64,000 nucleotides of DNA. Source: Stenotrophomonas bentonitica. Its GTDB lineage: Bacteria; Pseudomonadota; Gammaproteobacteria; Xanthomonadales; Xanthomonadaceae. A program made the position numbers and the translations under genes. Below, piece after piece: positions 35,083-44,575 of the stretch. The notes beneath the pieces were generated by a model, which was given only the letters and a program-made list of their open reading frames with translations, did no database searches and was not told the DNA's origin. The stretch's first letter is position 1. The number at the start of each line of letters is the position of its first letter. The stretch covers positions 1,178,001 through 1,242,000 of the forward strand of contig NZ_JAAZUH010000001.1 of the NCBI RefSeq assembly GCF_013185915.1. Direction: 5' to 3'.

Positions 35083-36891
35083 TCAGGCAGCGTGGCCGAC
35101 ACGGGAGGTGACGAACTGTGCGGTTTCGTATTCGGATTCCTGCACGTTGGTCATCTGCTTGAAGAGGTCTGCAACCAGGTTGTTGGTCTGCATGAAGTAC
35201 TCGAGGATCTTCTGGATCAGGTCGCGGAAGATCTGGCTGTCGGCCAGGCCAACCTCGAGCTTTGCAAGCAGCTCGGCGGCATTGATCTGCATGTCGGCAA
35301 TCACGATGGCGCCCACGCCCTGGCTGGTCTGGTTGGCGAACTGCAGCGTGTGGGATGCCTTGGTGGCATAGCCGGTGCGCGTGGCAAGGGTGTCGGCGTT
35401 GCTGCTGGTCACCTTGCTGGCGGTCTTGGCGATGGCCTTGGCCACGTCGTCCACGGCGCTCTTGGCCGACTGCGCCAGCATCTTGATCATCTGCGGCAGC
35501 GCCTTGCTGATGGCCTCGGTCACGGCGCGGGTAACCGCCTTTGCGAGCTGCTGTACGGCAACAGTACCGGCTACGCGCTTGGTGAGCACCACGGCGGCGA
35601 TGATCAGGGCCGCCACGACGATCACGCCCAGCACGTCCTTGATCTTGTCGACGATGTCGGACGGGACGCCCAGGAATGCAAGCGCGTCGCCCAGTACGTT
35701 GCCCACCGCCTTCACCAGTTCCATCACCAGTTTCATGATGGGCTCCATGATCTTGCCCATGATGTTCAGCCCCAGCTCTTCGCCGATGGCGAGGGCCAGG
35801 CCGATGCCGGCCAGCACCATGCTGGCGCCACCGGTGAACGGTGCTGCGACGACCGCGACCACCGTGACGACCCAGCCGATGATCTTGCCGATGCAACCCA
35901 TCTTCTTCTGTGCGGCTTCGGCCTTGGCCAGTTCGTCCTGGTACTCCTGCGAGCGACGCAGGTTTTCGGCTTCGCGCAGACGCAGCACTTCCTGGACCAG
36001 GCGGGTATCGGCTTCCAGCTTGGCGTCGTTGGCCTTGCCAATGATCTCCTGCAGCACCGCCAGCAGTTCGCTCAGGGCGGCGGCATTGGTACGGGCCTTC
36101 TCGTCGCCCCGGACACTCACGCTGCCATTCGGGTCCAGCTTGTCGGCTTGGCTCTTGAAATCTTCAAGATCGGCCAGCGCCTTGTTCAGCGCGTTCGAGG
36201 CCTGGACCAGGGTGGTGATGCCATCATCCATCTTCACCTGCGCTTCCGCAGCCTTGCCCTTGGCGTCTTCCAGCTGCGCGCGGAGGGCGTCCTGGTCTTC
36301 CGGCAGGGCATCGGCCAGTGCCTTCTCCAGTCGCTTTACTTCGGCTTCGGCTTCCTTGAGCGCTTCGGCGGCGGCAAGCAACTCGCCTTCAGCAGCGCCC
36401 ATGTCGGCCATGGCGGCATCCACCACTTCCTGCGCCAAACGGATGGCTTCGGCCAGCTCAAGCGAGCTGGCAGCGCGCTGGGCCAGGCGCTGCTTCACCA
36501 GTTCCAGCTGCGATGACAGGCTGCGGCTGTTTTCAGTGGTGACCAGCTCGCTGAGCCGCATCGCCAGCAGGGTCATGGCCGCTTCCGGGGTCATGCGCGG
36601 CGCGGTGGTGCCGCTGGCCTGGGCCTGCTGCAGGGCCGCGCGCACCAGGCGCTGCATGTCGGCCTTGCGCAGTACCGGCGCGTTCGGGTTGGGCGCTTCC
36701 GCATCAGCGGTACCGCTGTTGCCGTCACTGGCGGCCTTGGCGAGCAGTTCCAGCACCTTGCGATCTATGGCTTCGACCTGCTGCAAGGGGGCTGAGCCAA
36801 AGCCGGCGGCGATCGACGGAGCGTCGTCGCGGGCGGGGGTCTTGCCGGTGAAGGCCAGCGGCAGGTGGCTGGCGGAAGCGGTGATGATCAT
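35083..36891 (-). CDS. sctE: T3SS major translocator SctE (SipB/IpaB-like)
   Basis: A 602-residue pore-forming translocator. N-terminal chaperone-binding part (about 1-110), long coiled coils (about 120-250 and 265-330), two hydrophobic segments (about 335-372, MGCIGKIIGWVVTVVAVVAA; about 420-438, VLGVIVVAALIIAAVVL) and an amphipathic C-terminus (ASHTLQFANQTSQGVGAIVI). This is the SipB/IpaB/BipB plan at the usual length. ATG 36891 overlaps the sicA-like stop (ATGA), tying its synthesis to its chaperone. Confidence 0.92.
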   Translation of the reverse strand: MIITASASHLPLAFTGKTPARDDAPSIAAGFGSAPLQQVEAIDRKVLELLAKAASDGNSGTADAEAPNPNAPVLRKADMQRLVRAALQQAQASGTTAPRMTPEAAMTLLAMRLSELVTTENSRSLSSQLELVKQRLAQRAASSLELAEAIRLAQEVVDAAMADMGAAEGELLAAAEALKEAEAEVKRLEKALADALPEDQDALRAQLEDAKGKAAEAQVKMDDGITTLVQASNALNKALADLEDFKSQADKLDPNGSVSVRGDEKARTNAAALSELLAVLQEIIGKANDAKLEADTRLVQEVLRLREAENLRRSQEYQDELAKAEAAQKKMGCIGKIIGWVVTVVAVVAAPFTGGASMVLAGIGLALAIGEELGLNIMGKIMEPIMKLVMELVKAVGNVLGDALAFLGVPSDIVDKIKDVLGVIVVAALIIAAVVLTKRVAGTVAVQQLAKAVTRAVTEAISKALPQMIKMLAQSAKSAVDDVAKAIAKTASKVTSSNADTLATRTGYATKASHTLQFANQTSQGVGAIVIADMQINAAELLAKLEVGLADSQIFRDLIQKILEYFMQTNNLVADLFKQMTNVQESEYETAQFVTSRVGHAA

Positions 36892-37421
36892 GCGGAATCG
36901 GTGTCCTCTGTGGATTCGGGAGGCGCAGTGCCGTTGCTGGCCAGCGCCTGCAGGTAGACCTTGGCCCGCGCGAGCAGGTCCGGATCGGTGGAACGCAGCT
37001 GCACGGTTTCGAAGCAGCCCTTGGCCAGGGTCAACTTGCCCATGGCCAGGTGGCACTGGCCGACATGCAGCATCGGCCGTTCGTCGCCCTTGAGCAGTGC
37101 GTAGGCCAGCGCATACATGTCGATGGCCTTGGCGTAGTCCTTCTTCATCTGCAGCACCGCGGCCAGGCCAAGTGCGTAGTCGCCGTTGTAGAAGTCGTAC
37201 AGGTACAGGAAGCGGAAGAACGTTTCGGCTTCGTCCAGGCGGCCGTCGGTATAGAAACGGTGCGCATAGGCGTAGACGCTTTCCAGCAGGTCATCGCTGA
37301 CCCCTTTCAGATCCTTGATCGCGGCACCGCTCTGGGCGCCTTCGAACAACAGCTGGGCCAGCTCGTCCATCTGGGACTGTTGGGTGTGGGAATCGGTGGG
37401 GGCGTCGTGGGCTTGGTTCAT
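36888..37421 (-). CDS. Translocator chaperone, SicA/IpgC (LcrH/SycD) family
   Basis: A 177-residue TPR chaperone for SctE and SctB. Three tetratricopeptide units are visible from about 47 to 150 (AYAHRFYTDGRLDEAETFFR, GDYALGLAAVLQMKKDYAKA, PMLHVGQCHLAMGKLTLAK); GQCHLAMG is a family hallmark. In Salmonella, SicA freed from SipB/C binds InvF and switches on effector genes; an invF-like gene heads this cluster, so the same feedback may exist. It starts 84 bases after sctU, the widest gap in the apparatus block, so it may have its own promoter. No clear ribosome binding site at ATG 37421. Confidence 0.9.
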   Translation of the reverse strand: MNQAHDAPTDSHTQQSQMDELAQLLFEGAQSGAAIKDLKGVSDDLLESVYAYAHRFYTDGRLDEAETFFRFLYLYDFYNGDYALGLAAVLQMKKDYAKAIDMYALAYALLKGDERPMLHVGQCHLAMGKLTLAKGCFETVQLRSTDPDLLARAKVYLQALASNGTAPPESTEDTDSA

Positions 37422-37505
37422 GGTGGTTTACCGGTTGGGGGCCGACGGCGCTGCAGGACACGCACAGTCTGGCGGGGATGCGAAGGGGGGACTTTCGGGT
37501 TTCCC

Positions 37506-38579
37506 TCATTCCGTGGGTGGGCGCGTCGGGGTGTCGTCAAGCGGCGGTGTCGATTCCGGCGCGTTGTTGCGTTCGATGTCCTTCAGCCACTGCAGGATCC
37601 GGGCGATGGGAACGGTGAGGTCGGCCGGCACGAACTGGTAGCGGCGGGTCTTGAAGAACACCGCGCGTGCGACCGGAATGTCGCGAACGACCGGAATGCC
37701 CCACTTTTCGGCCAGTGCGATGACCTTGCGCGCGCGGTTGCCGCGCTCGCGCAAGGACACGAACTGCAGGCCGGGGTAGTCCGGATGGATGAAGATGCCC
37801 ACCGCGATATGCGTGGGGTTGGCCAGGATCAGCGAGGAGCCGGCGATGTCGGCCTGGGTCTGGCCGGACAGCTCTTCGCCAATCTGGCGGCGACGCTGCT
37901 TGATTTCGGGATTGCCGTTGTGGTCCTTGTGCTCCTGCTTGACCTCGTGCTTCTCCATGCGCATTTCGCGGATGTACAGCCGGTACTCGATGAAGGCGGC
38001 GGCAAACACGATCGGCGACAGCACGGCCAGCAGCAGTGCGGTGCTGCGCCAGCCCACGCTGTGCCAGAGCGCACCGGCCGCCTTGTCGGGCATCTGCACC
38101 TGCGCGAACAGGCTCGGCGCGAACAGGTTCCAGGCCAGCACCACGAACACCAGGCCGGCCAGCAGGTACAAGGTGGCGCTGATCACGCCCTTCACGGTCT
38201 TGAGCGAGAACAGGTTCTTGAAGCCGGAGATGGGATTGACCCGGGCCAGGTCGATGCGCACCGCTTCAGCCGCGATCACGCCGCGGCTCTGCAGCAGCGA
38301 GATCAGCACCGCCGCCACGATGGCGGCAACGCCCACCGGCACGGCAATCCACAGGAATGCCTGGGTGGCCTGCCACGCGGCTTCGGCCGGGGTCAGGCTG
38401 AAGCCGCGCACGGCCATGCCGCGATAGAAGCCCTGCAGTGCCTGGGTCGAGGTCATCGTGGCCAGCGCAACCAGCCCGGCCAGCAGCACCGCGAACCCGG
38501 CCAGGTCGCGGCTGACGTAGCTCTTGCCCTTCTTCGATTCCTTGAGCAGGCGGTGCGGTGTCGGCTTCTCGGTCTTCAC
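37506..38579 (-). CDS. sctU: T3SS export-switch protein SctU (SpaS-like)
   Basis: A 357-residue FlhB/SpaS-family protein: four membrane helices (about 28-45, 75-98, 135-158, 178-203) and a cytoplasmic domain with the self-cleaving NPTH motif at 254-257 (SLILANPTHIAVGI). Cleavage between Asn and Pro switches the machine from rod/needle to translocator export, together with SctP. GTG 38579 overlaps the sctT stop (GTGA). The tail (about 335-357, rich in Pro and Thr) is longer than in SpaS. Start MKTEKPTPHRLLKESKKGKS is typical. Confidence 0.93.
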   Translation of the reverse strand: MKTEKPTPHRLLKESKKGKSYVSRDLAGFAVLLAGLVALATMTSTQALQGFYRGMAVRGFSLTPAEAAWQATQAFLWIAVPVGVAAIVAAVLISLLQSRGVIAAEAVRIDLARVNPISGFKNLFSLKTVKGVISATLYLLAGLVFVVLAWNLFAPSLFAQVQMPDKAAGALWHSVGWRSTALLLAVLSPIVFAAAFIEYRLYIREMRMEKHEVKQEHKDHNGNPEIKQRRRQIGEELSGQTQADIAGSSLILANPTHIAVGIFIHPDYPGLQFVSLRERGNRARKVIALAEKWGIPVVRDIPVARAVFFKTRRYQFVPADLTVPIARILQWLKDIERNNAPESTPPLDDTPTRPPTE

Positions 38580-39367
38580 TTCGGCATCTCCAGCAGCAGC
38601 TGCAGCGCGTCGGTGCTGTCGCGGATCAGCGGAACCTGGGTGGTGATGGTCGGCATCAGGTAGAACAGCAGCGCGATGAAGGCGATGAAGGACTTGATCG
38701 CCAGCGACAGCGAGAACGGATTCATCTGCTGCGAGAAGCGCGACAGGGTGCCGAGCAGGACTTCGACCAGGAACAAGAGCAGCAGCACCGGCAGCGCCAT
38801 GCGCACCGCGCCGGCCAGCAGGGTGCCAGCGAAGTTCTGCAGGCGCGCCAGGTCGAGGCTGAAACCGCTGCCCATCGGAATGAGCTGGTAGCTGTCCTGC
38901 AGGACTTCGAGCAGCACGATCATGCCGTCGGTGGCCAGGAACACCACCACGCTCATCAGCTGCAGCAGGTTGGACAGCTCGGTGGCTTCCATGCCGCTGA
39001 CGGGGTCGAGCATGGCGCCGATGCCGGCACCGCGCTGGTTGTCGACGATCGCGCCCATGCCGTGGAAGATGTGGAACGGCAGCGCCACCACCAGGCCGAT
39101 CGCGGTGCCGATCAGCACCTCGCGCAGCACCACCCCGGCCATGGACAGGATGTCCGGCGGGATGGCGGCGCCGGCCGTGGACGGCCACAGGCCGATCACC
39201 ACCATCACCGCGATCACCGAACGGGTCATCTTGGCCGGCATCACGCCCGGCGACAGGTACGGGATCCAGACCAGGCAGGCGCCGATCCGGGCCATGCCCA
39301 GCAGCGCCGGCAGGCCGTGGTCACGGGCCAGTGCGACCAGTTCGGTGTCCAGCGCGGAAAGCTGCAT
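38576..39367 (-). CDS. sctT: T3SS export-gate protein SctT (SpaR-like)
   Basis: A 263-residue FliR/SpaR-family polytopic protein, one subunit of the SctR5-T1-S4 gate at the heart of the basal body. Motifs LLGMARIGACLVWIPYLSPG, GTAIGLVVALPFHIFHGMGA, VDNQRGAG and LLFLVEVLLGTLSRFSQQMN identify it. Four bases separate it from sctS; its stop overlaps sctU. Confidence 0.94.
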   Translation of the reverse strand: MQLSALDTELVALARDHGLPALLGMARIGACLVWIPYLSPGVMPAKMTRSVIAVMVVIGLWPSTAGAAIPPDILSMAGVVLREVLIGTAIGLVVALPFHIFHGMGAIVDNQRGAGIGAMLDPVSGMEATELSNLLQLMSVVVFLATDGMIVLLEVLQDSYQLIPMGSGFSLDLARLQNFAGTLLAGAVRMALPVLLLLFLVEVLLGTLSRFSQQMNPFSLSLAIKSFIAFIALLFYLMPTITTQVPLIRDSTDALQLLLEMPK

Positions 39368-39371
39368 GGCC

Positions 39372-39629
39372 CTACCCGTTCAGCGCGGTGTGCAGCGCCA
39401 GCCGTGCGAAATCCAGCATGCGCGCGCTCATCCAGGTCATCAGCACCAGCAGGCAGGCGATCACCGCCAGCAGCTTGGCACCGTAGGGAAGGGTCTGCTC
39501 CTGCAGCTGGGTGACGGTCTGGAACAGACCGATGGCCAGGCCGACGATGGTCGCCACCGCGACCGGCGCAGCCGACAGCAGCAGGATCAGCATCAGGCTT
39601 TTGTTGCCCATGAACATGATGGAATCCAT
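39372..39629 (-). CDS. sctS: T3SS export-gate protein SctS (SpaQ-like)
   Basis: An 85-residue FliQ/SpaQ-family protein with two membrane helices (about 12-38 and 50-72) and the conserved LFQTVTQLQEQTLPYGAKLL between them. Four copies complete the helical export gate with SctR and SctT. Separated by 2 bases from the sctR stop. Confidence 0.94.
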   Translation of the reverse strand: MDSIMFMGNKSLMLILLLSAAPVAVATIVGLAIGLFQTVTQLQEQTLPYGAKLLAVIACLLVLMTWMSARMLDFARLALHTALNG

Positions 39630-39631
39630 GG

Positions 39632-40297
39632 CTACATCGGCACGTCGAGATACTGGCGGACCAGGCCCTGCGAAAGCAGGCTCCAGCCATCCATCGCCAC
39701 GAACAGGATCAGCTTGATCGGCGCGGAGATGGTCACCGGGCTCATCATCATCATGCCGAGCGACAGCAGCACGCTGGACACCACCAGGTCGATCACCACG
39801 AACGGCAGGTACAGGTAGAAGCCGATGCGGAAGGCGTCCTTCAGCTCGCTCAGGGCGTAGGTCGGCATCAGCGCGAACAGCGAACGCTCATGCGGCTCCA
39901 GGTCGGGTACGGGCATGCCGGGCTCGACGTGCCGCGCGCGCTCGAAGAACTTCAGCAGTTCCGGGTCGGAATACGTGGCCAGGTAGACCTTGTAGCCGTC
40001 GAGGCTGCTTTCCAGGAAGGTGACCACGGCAGCGACCGAGTTGAGCGGCGCGTCCAGCGCGAGGTAGGCGTCGTACATGTTCTGCACGATCGGCTGCATC
40101 ACGTAGAAGGCCAGCATCAGCGCCAGCGCGTTGAGCACCATGTTCGAGGGCACCTGCTGCAGGCCGAGCCCGTTGCGCAGCAGCACGAACACCACCGAGA
40201 ACTTGAGGTAGCAGGTACCGGCCGCGATCAGGAACGGAAGCATCGCGGCCATCGACATGACCGCGATCAGCGAGATGTCGTTGTTGACGAAGTTCAT
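39632..40297 (-). CDS. sctR: T3SS export-gate protein SctR (SpaP-like)
   Basis: A 221-residue FliP/SpaP-family protein with four hydrophobic segments. LRNGLGLQQVPSNMVLNALA and the C-terminal LVVSSVLLSLGMMMMSPVTI are signature regions. Five copies form the entrance pore. ATG 40297 overlaps the sctQ stop (ATGA); a longer frame to 40480 is sctQ read in another frame. Confidence 0.94.
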   Translation of the reverse strand: MNFVNNDISLIAVMSMAAMLPFLIAAGTCYLKFSVVFVLLRNGLGLQQVPSNMVLNALALMLAFYVMQPIVQNMYDAYLALDAPLNSVAAVVTFLESSLDGYKVYLATYSDPELLKFFERARHVEPGMPVPDLEPHERSLFALMPTYALSELKDAFRIGFYLYLPFVVIDLVVSSVLLSLGMMMMSPVTISAPIKLILFVAMDGWSLLSQGLVRQYLDVPM

Positions 40298-41250
40298 GGC
40301 AGCACGGGCGCCTGCGCCAGCTGTATGCCCAGCTGGTCGCCGACCTGGACCAGTTCGCCGCGGGCGATGAGCTGGCCGTTGACGCGCAGCTGCAGGTGCT
40401 TCCAGGCGTCGTCGGGCAGGTTGAACACGGTGCCCGGCTGCAGTGCGTCGAGCTCGCCGATGGCGTGCTGCAGCTGGCACAGCACCACGTCCACGGCAAC
40501 CGGCAGGCGCCGGATGTCGATGCCGTGGGTAGTTTCGGCGCTGGCCGCGGCGGTAGCGGAAGCGGCGGCGATGTCGGTACCGCCGTCGTCGTCGTCGAGG
40601 AAATCGAAGGGTGTATTCACGGAAATGGTCTCAAGGGTGAAGTCGAAGGAGTACAGGCGGCTCTGCGCGTGGCGCGCGACGGGCTGCAACTGGTCGAGCA
40701 GCAGCACCGCGCCCGGTGCCAGGCTGCGCAGGCGGTGCATGGGCAGGTGCAGGCGTGCGATGCCCAGTTCCACCGGGACGCGCAGCGCCTGGGTGGCCGG
40801 CGCGAGCGCGGCGCCAGAGGCGCAGTCGGCGCGTTCGATCCAGGCCAGGCCCTGTGCCGTTTCCAGGCAGGGGTGCGGGCCGCTGCCCAGCGCCAGCGCA
40901 CCCACCGGGATCACCTCGCGCAGGGTGGCGGTCGCGCCGTGGAACGGTGCGGCGGCAATCTCGAGCAGGGGCTGGTCGGGCAACCAGCAGTCCACTGCGC
41001 TGCGGTCCAAGAGTTCTGACCAGGCGAAGCCGGCCATGGCCGGCAGCATCGCCGGGCACCACTGCTCTGCCGGCACTGCCAGGCGCAGGTCGCCGCCACG
41101 GCCACTGACGTCGAACCGCAGCATTGCGCCGCGCGCCGGCAACGGCTGCCACGCCGGGGTGATGCCCGCGCGTGCGCACGCGGCGGCGATGGCGGCCTGC
41201 GCCACTGCGGCCGCGGTCAGGACCGGAAACGGCCAGCGCGTTGCGTTCAT
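40294..41250 (-). CDS. sctQ: T3SS cytoplasmic sorting-platform protein SctQ (SpaO-like)
   Basis: A 318-residue protein with a diverged N-terminal part and a C-terminal SPOA domain (about 240-315: RRLPVAVDVVLCQLQHAIGE, QPGTVFNLPDDAWKHLQLRV, LIARGELVQVGDQLGIQL). In SPI-1 an internal start makes a short second product (SpaO-C) from this domain; a Met or GTG near the SPOA domain could do that here, but none is clearly better than others. Overlaps sctP (ATGA) and sctR (ATGA). Confidence 0.88.
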   Translation of the reverse strand: MNATRWPFPVLTAAAVAQAAIAAACARAGITPAWQPLPARGAMLRFDVSGRGGDLRLAVPAEQWCPAMLPAMAGFAWSELLDRSAVDCWLPDQPLLEIAAAPFHGATATLREVIPVGALALGSGPHPCLETAQGLAWIERADCASGAALAPATQALRVPVELGIARLHLPMHRLRSLAPGAVLLLDQLQPVARHAQSRLYSFDFTLETISVNTPFDFLDDDDGGTDIAAASATAAASAETTHGIDIRRLPVAVDVVLCQLQHAIGELDALQPGTVFNLPDDAWKHLQLRVNGQLIARGELVQVGDQLGIQLAQAPVLP

Positions 41251-42464
41251 GCGTGGCCCTGGTCGCCGCGACGCTGGCGACGCTCGTCGGTGGCGGTGTC
41301 GGTGCTGTCCACGGCGATCTGAAGTTCAACGCCGGCCGGTACGGCGGCCGCAGACAGCGCCTGCCCCACCCGCGCCGACGACGGCTGCATGTGCAGGCGG
41401 CCGCCGTCGAGACGCGCAGTGACCGAGTGCCCCGCGCCCCAGCTGCTGAAGGACACCTGGATCTGGCTGGCCGCTTCTGCGCGCTGGACCATGGCGGACT
41501 GGAGGGCCTCGGCCTGGCGCACCGCCCGCACCTGCTGGCGGGTGCCGACGTTGGCGTCGGCGCGGCGCGCGTCGGCCAGCGACTGGCTGTCGGCGCCGGT
41601 CTCTGACTGCGTCGCGGTCGAGGTGGGGGCGGTGATCGCCATCGGCGTCGCTGCGGCGTCGCTGCGGGTTGGCGTGTCGTCGGACGGCGACTGCGCTGCT
41701 GCGGGGGCGGCTTGGCCGGGCTTCGCACCTGCAGCCTGCATCGGCGCGGATGGCGGCTGGCTGCGCGCGGTAGGCGCAGGCGAAACGGCGGACGCCTGAG
41801 CGGCGGCTGCAGCGGGGACGCGGTGTGCCTGCTTCGCGGGGCGTGGTGCCTGGACGGTCGTCGATGCGGCATCGCTGGCCGCTCCTGTAGCGGGCGCACT
41901 CGCTGCATCGCCCTGCACCACGGCGATTGCAGGCGTAGACGCCTGAGCAGTTGCGGTCGCTGGATTCGCAGTCGGCGGCGCAGTCACGGCAGGCGACGGC
42001 GACGGCGACGGCGACGGCGGGACCGTAACCGAACTCGAACCCGAAGGTGCGTTGGCACCATCGGATACCGGCACCGCGCCCTGCACCACCTTCGGCGTGG
42101 TTGGCTGCGCAGGAGTACCCGGCCGCGAACGTGGCGTCGGGGTATCGAGCATGGAGATCGGCACCGGCAGCGTCACCGTGGGCACGGCGCCCGCCAACAG
42201 GGGCGCGCCCGAAGTCGCACCAGCCGTGCTGCGCTCGCCATCATCACGTCGGGTCATGGCCTCACGCGCAACGGCAGCCGCAGCGTCGTCAGGCGTGGGC
42301 GGCAGTTCCAGGTCGACCGGCGTGACATCAGCCAGCGTGGCCTCGAACGCCTCCTGCGGGCGGGTCTGCGGCTGGCGTGCCTGCACGCGTTCGCTCAATG
42401 GCACCGGCTGCACCGGGCCCACGGCGGACATCGCGCCCTGCGCGTCTTGAATGTTCAACGACAT
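41247..42464 (-). CDS. sctP: T3SS needle-length regulator SctP (InvJ/SpaN position)
   Basis: A 405-residue protein between sctO and sctQ. Most of it (about 40-310) is low-complexity, rich in Ala, Pro, Thr, Ser and Gln (PPSPSPSPSPAVTAPPTANP), like the disordered ruler part of needle-length regulators; the last about 100 residues (QVSFSSWGAGHSVTARLDGG, RLHMQPSSARVGQALSAA) look folded and resemble the substrate-switch domain that touches SctU. Sequence likeness to InvJ is weak; position makes the call. Confidence 0.75.
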   Translation of the reverse strand: MSLNIQDAQGAMSAVGPVQPVPLSERVQARQPQTRPQEAFEATLADVTPVDLELPPTPDDAAAAVAREAMTRRDDGERSTAGATSGAPLLAGAVPTVTLPVPISMLDTPTPRSRPGTPAQPTTPKVVQGAVPVSDGANAPSGSSSVTVPPSPSPSPSPAVTAPPTANPATATAQASTPAIAVVQGDAASAPATGAASDAASTTVQAPRPAKQAHRVPAAAAAQASAVSPAPTARSQPPSAPMQAAGAKPGQAAPAAAQSPSDDTPTRSDAAATPMAITAPTSTATQSETGADSQSLADARRADANVGTRQQVRAVRQAEALQSAMVQRAEAASQIQVSFSSWGAGHSVTARLDGGRLHMQPSSARVGQALSAAAVPAGVELQIAVDSTDTATDERRQRRGDQGHA

Positions 42465-42901
42465 GTGTATTCCTCTTGGATCTGGCGGTCCTGGCGACGC
42501 AGGCGTGCCTTGCGGTGGTGCTGGTCGAGGTGCGTGCCGACGGCCTGCAGCCGGCGTGCGCGTGATTGATTGCCGGCGGCGGCCTGGCGCAGCTGCTGCT
42601 CGTGTTCGCGCGCGTCAGCCGCCTGTTCCTGCAGGTGGCTGGCACGCAGCTCGCACTCCAAGACGTGCGCGCGCGCGATGGCGACGCCGCGCAGGCGCTC
42701 GAACAGGCGCTGCCGGTCGAGGCCGGGCTCTTCGCCCAGCTGTGCCTGCTGCAGGCGTTCGTCGGCGGCGCTGCGCAGGCTGCGCGCTTCGCGGTCGTGG
42801 TGTGCGGCCTGCGTGGCCTGGCCCTGCGCGTCGCGCCGCAGGCGCTGCGCACGGTGTTCGAGCAGCGAGGCCAGGCGGGCGGGGTCAGCGGGCGAGCGCA
42901 T
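42455..42901 (-). CDS. sctO: T3SS stalk protein SctO (InvI/SpaM position)
   Basis: A 148-residue, highly charged, helix-prone protein (LLEHRAQRLRRDAQGQATQA ... ADAREHEQQLRQAAAGNQSR) with no membrane segment: the two-helix coiled coil expected of SctO/FliJ, which sits in the ATPase ring like a gamma subunit and couples it to SctV. Starts 17 bases inside sctN and ends 8 bases inside sctP. Call is from position and composition. Confidence 0.8.
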   Translation of the reverse strand: MRSPADPARLASLLEHRAQRLRRDAQGQATQAAHHDREARSLRSAADERLQQAQLGEEPGLDRQRLFERLRGVAIARAHVLECELRASHLQEQAADAREHEQQLRQAAAGNQSRARRLQAVGTHLDQHHRKARLRRQDRQIQEEYTCR

Positions 42902-44183
42902 CGAGGGCCTCCAGCGCGGCGTCCAGCGCCACCGGTTCGTGCAGCGGCTGGCGCAGGAATGCCAGCAGCCGGGGTTCGCGCGCGATCGCGTCGTCCTGTT
43001 CGGGCTGCACGCCCGGGCGGTACTCGCCGATGTCGCGCAGCAGCTGCAGGTCGTCGAGCCGGCCCATCACCGCACGCACGCGGGTGGCCGCAGCCGCCTG
43101 GCGCTCGGTTGCGAGCTGTGGGTACAGGCGGCTGGCGCTGCGCAGCACGTCGATGGCCGGGAAGTGGCCGCGCTGGGCCAGCCTAGGGCTGAGGTACACA
43201 TGCCCGTCCAGCAGCGACTTGACCTCTTCGCCGACCGGGTCGGGGTCGGCGTCGTCTTCGAGCAGCACCGTGTAGAACGCGGTGATGCTGCCGCACTGTG
43301 CGTTGCCCGGGCGTTCGACCAGGCGCGGCAGCGCTTCGAACACCGAGGCCGGGAAGCCCCGGCGTGCGGGGGGTTCGCCGGCCGACAACGCCACGTCGCG
43401 CAGCGCACGTGCGTAGCGGGTGGCCGAATCCATCACCAGCAGCACGCGGCTGCCCTGGTCGCGGAAGTACTCGGCAACACGGGTGGCGACCATGGCGGCG
43501 TTGACCCGCGTGGCCGGCGACGAATCGGAGGTAGCCTGCACGATGATGGTGCGCGCAGCCGCCGGGCCATTGCGGATGGCGTCGACGAACGAGGCCACTT
43601 CACGGCCGCGCTCGCCGACCAGCGCCACGACGCGCACGTCGCAGTCCGCATTGCCCAGCAGCATTTCCACCAGCGTGGTCTTGCCACAGCCGGCCGCCGC
43701 GAAAATGCCCATGCGCTGGCCTTCGCCAACGGTGAGCAGTGCGTCGAGCGCGCGGATGCCGGTGGCAAACGGCACCTCTATCGCGCGCCGCTGGCGGTAA
43801 TCCAGCGGCGCCGCCTGCACCGGCGCGGGCACACCCGGGGTATCCAGCGGGTCGCCGTCGCGGAGCCGTTCCACCACCTCGCCAAAGCCGTCCAGCACGC
43901 AGCCGAGCAGATGCGTACCCAGCGCCACCTGCAGCGGCTGGCCGGTGGCCGCCACCACGACGTCGGCGGCCAGCCGCACCGGCGCGCCGATCAGGGCCAG
44001 GGTGGCCACGCCGTGGTCGACCCGGGTCACCACACCGTGGGTCAGCACACGGTCGTCGCAGGCCGAACGGCGCACGTGGCAGTGCTCGCCCACGGCCACG
44101 TCCGCCAGCGGCACGCGCAGTTCGCCTGCGCGCATCGCCAACGGGGTGGCACAGGGCCGCCAGCAGGGCACGGCCGCTGTCAC
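42885..44183 (-). CDS. sctN: T3SS ATPase SctN (InvC-like)
   Basis: A 432-residue F1-beta-like hexameric ATPase that unfolds and detaches cargo from chaperones. Walker A AAGCGKTTL (about 163-171) has the Cys found in InvC (A-S-A-G-C-G-K-T); GERGREVASFVD, Walker B VLLVMDSATRYARALRDVAL and the SITAFYTVLLEDD region follow in order. Translation starts at GTG 44183, overlapping the stop of the InvB-like gene (GTGA); the open frame further upstream is that gene in another frame. Confidence 0.95.
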   Translation of the reverse strand: MTAAVPCWRPCATPLAMRAGELRVPLADVAVGEHCHVRRSACDDRVLTHGVVTRVDHGVATLALIGAPVRLAADVVVAATGQPLQVALGTHLLGCVLDGFGEVVERLRDGDPLDTPGVPAPVQAAPLDYRQRRAIEVPFATGIRALDALLTVGEGQRMGIFAAAGCGKTTLVEMLLGNADCDVRVVALVGERGREVASFVDAIRNGPAAARTIIVQATSDSSPATRVNAAMVATRVAEYFRDQGSRVLLVMDSATRYARALRDVALSAGEPPARRGFPASVFEALPRLVERPGNAQCGSITAFYTVLLEDDADPDPVGEEVKSLLDGHVYLSPRLAQRGHFPAIDVLRSASRLYPQLATERQAAAATRVRAVMGRLDDLQLLRDIGEYRPGVQPEQDDAIAREPRLLAFLRQPLHEPVALDAALEALDALAR

Positions 44184-44575
44184 CGCAGCATGCCCTGCAG
44201 TTCGAGCACGCGGGCGTGGAAGCCTTCGATCGCCGAGGCCAGCAGGCTGGACTCGTGGCGGCAGTCGGGCTGCAGCGCACCGCCCACCAGGCAGCCTTCG
44301 TCGAGCTGGCGCAGGGCCAGGCAGCCGTTGGCGAAATGCGCCGCCGGCGACGAGAGCGCGGCCAGCAGTTCGTCGGCGCGGTTGCTGAAGCGGTCGGCCG
44401 GCGAGGTGTCCAGCCGTCCCCACAGATAGACCATGTCGTCGACCGGATCGAGCAGCAGCTCGCCCACGTCGGCAAAGCCCATCACAACGGAGGAATGGGT
44501 GTCGAACTGGAAGCGCGACGGGTCGCAGCCCAGCTCCTGGAGGGCGGCGTTGAGGGTGTCCAGCAGGGAGGTCAT
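44180..44575 (-). CDS. InvB/Spa15-like secretion chaperone
   Basis: A 131-residue class IB chaperone-like protein between sctV and sctN, the invB/spa15 place. Small, acidic, with the alpha/beta pattern of the family (FQFDTHSSVVMGFADVGELL, DPVDDMVYLWGRLD, HFANGCLALRQLDEGCLVGG). InvB guides several effectors, including SipA, to the machine; here the unknown 920-residue protein would be the obvious client. ATG 44575 overlaps the sctV stop (ATGA). Confidence 0.8.
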   Translation of the reverse strand: MTSLLDTLNAALQELGCDPSRFQFDTHSSVVMGFADVGELLLDPVDDMVYLWGRLDTSPADRFSNRADELLAALSSPAAHFANGCLALRQLDEGCLVGGALQPDCRHESSLLASAIEGFHARVLELQGMLR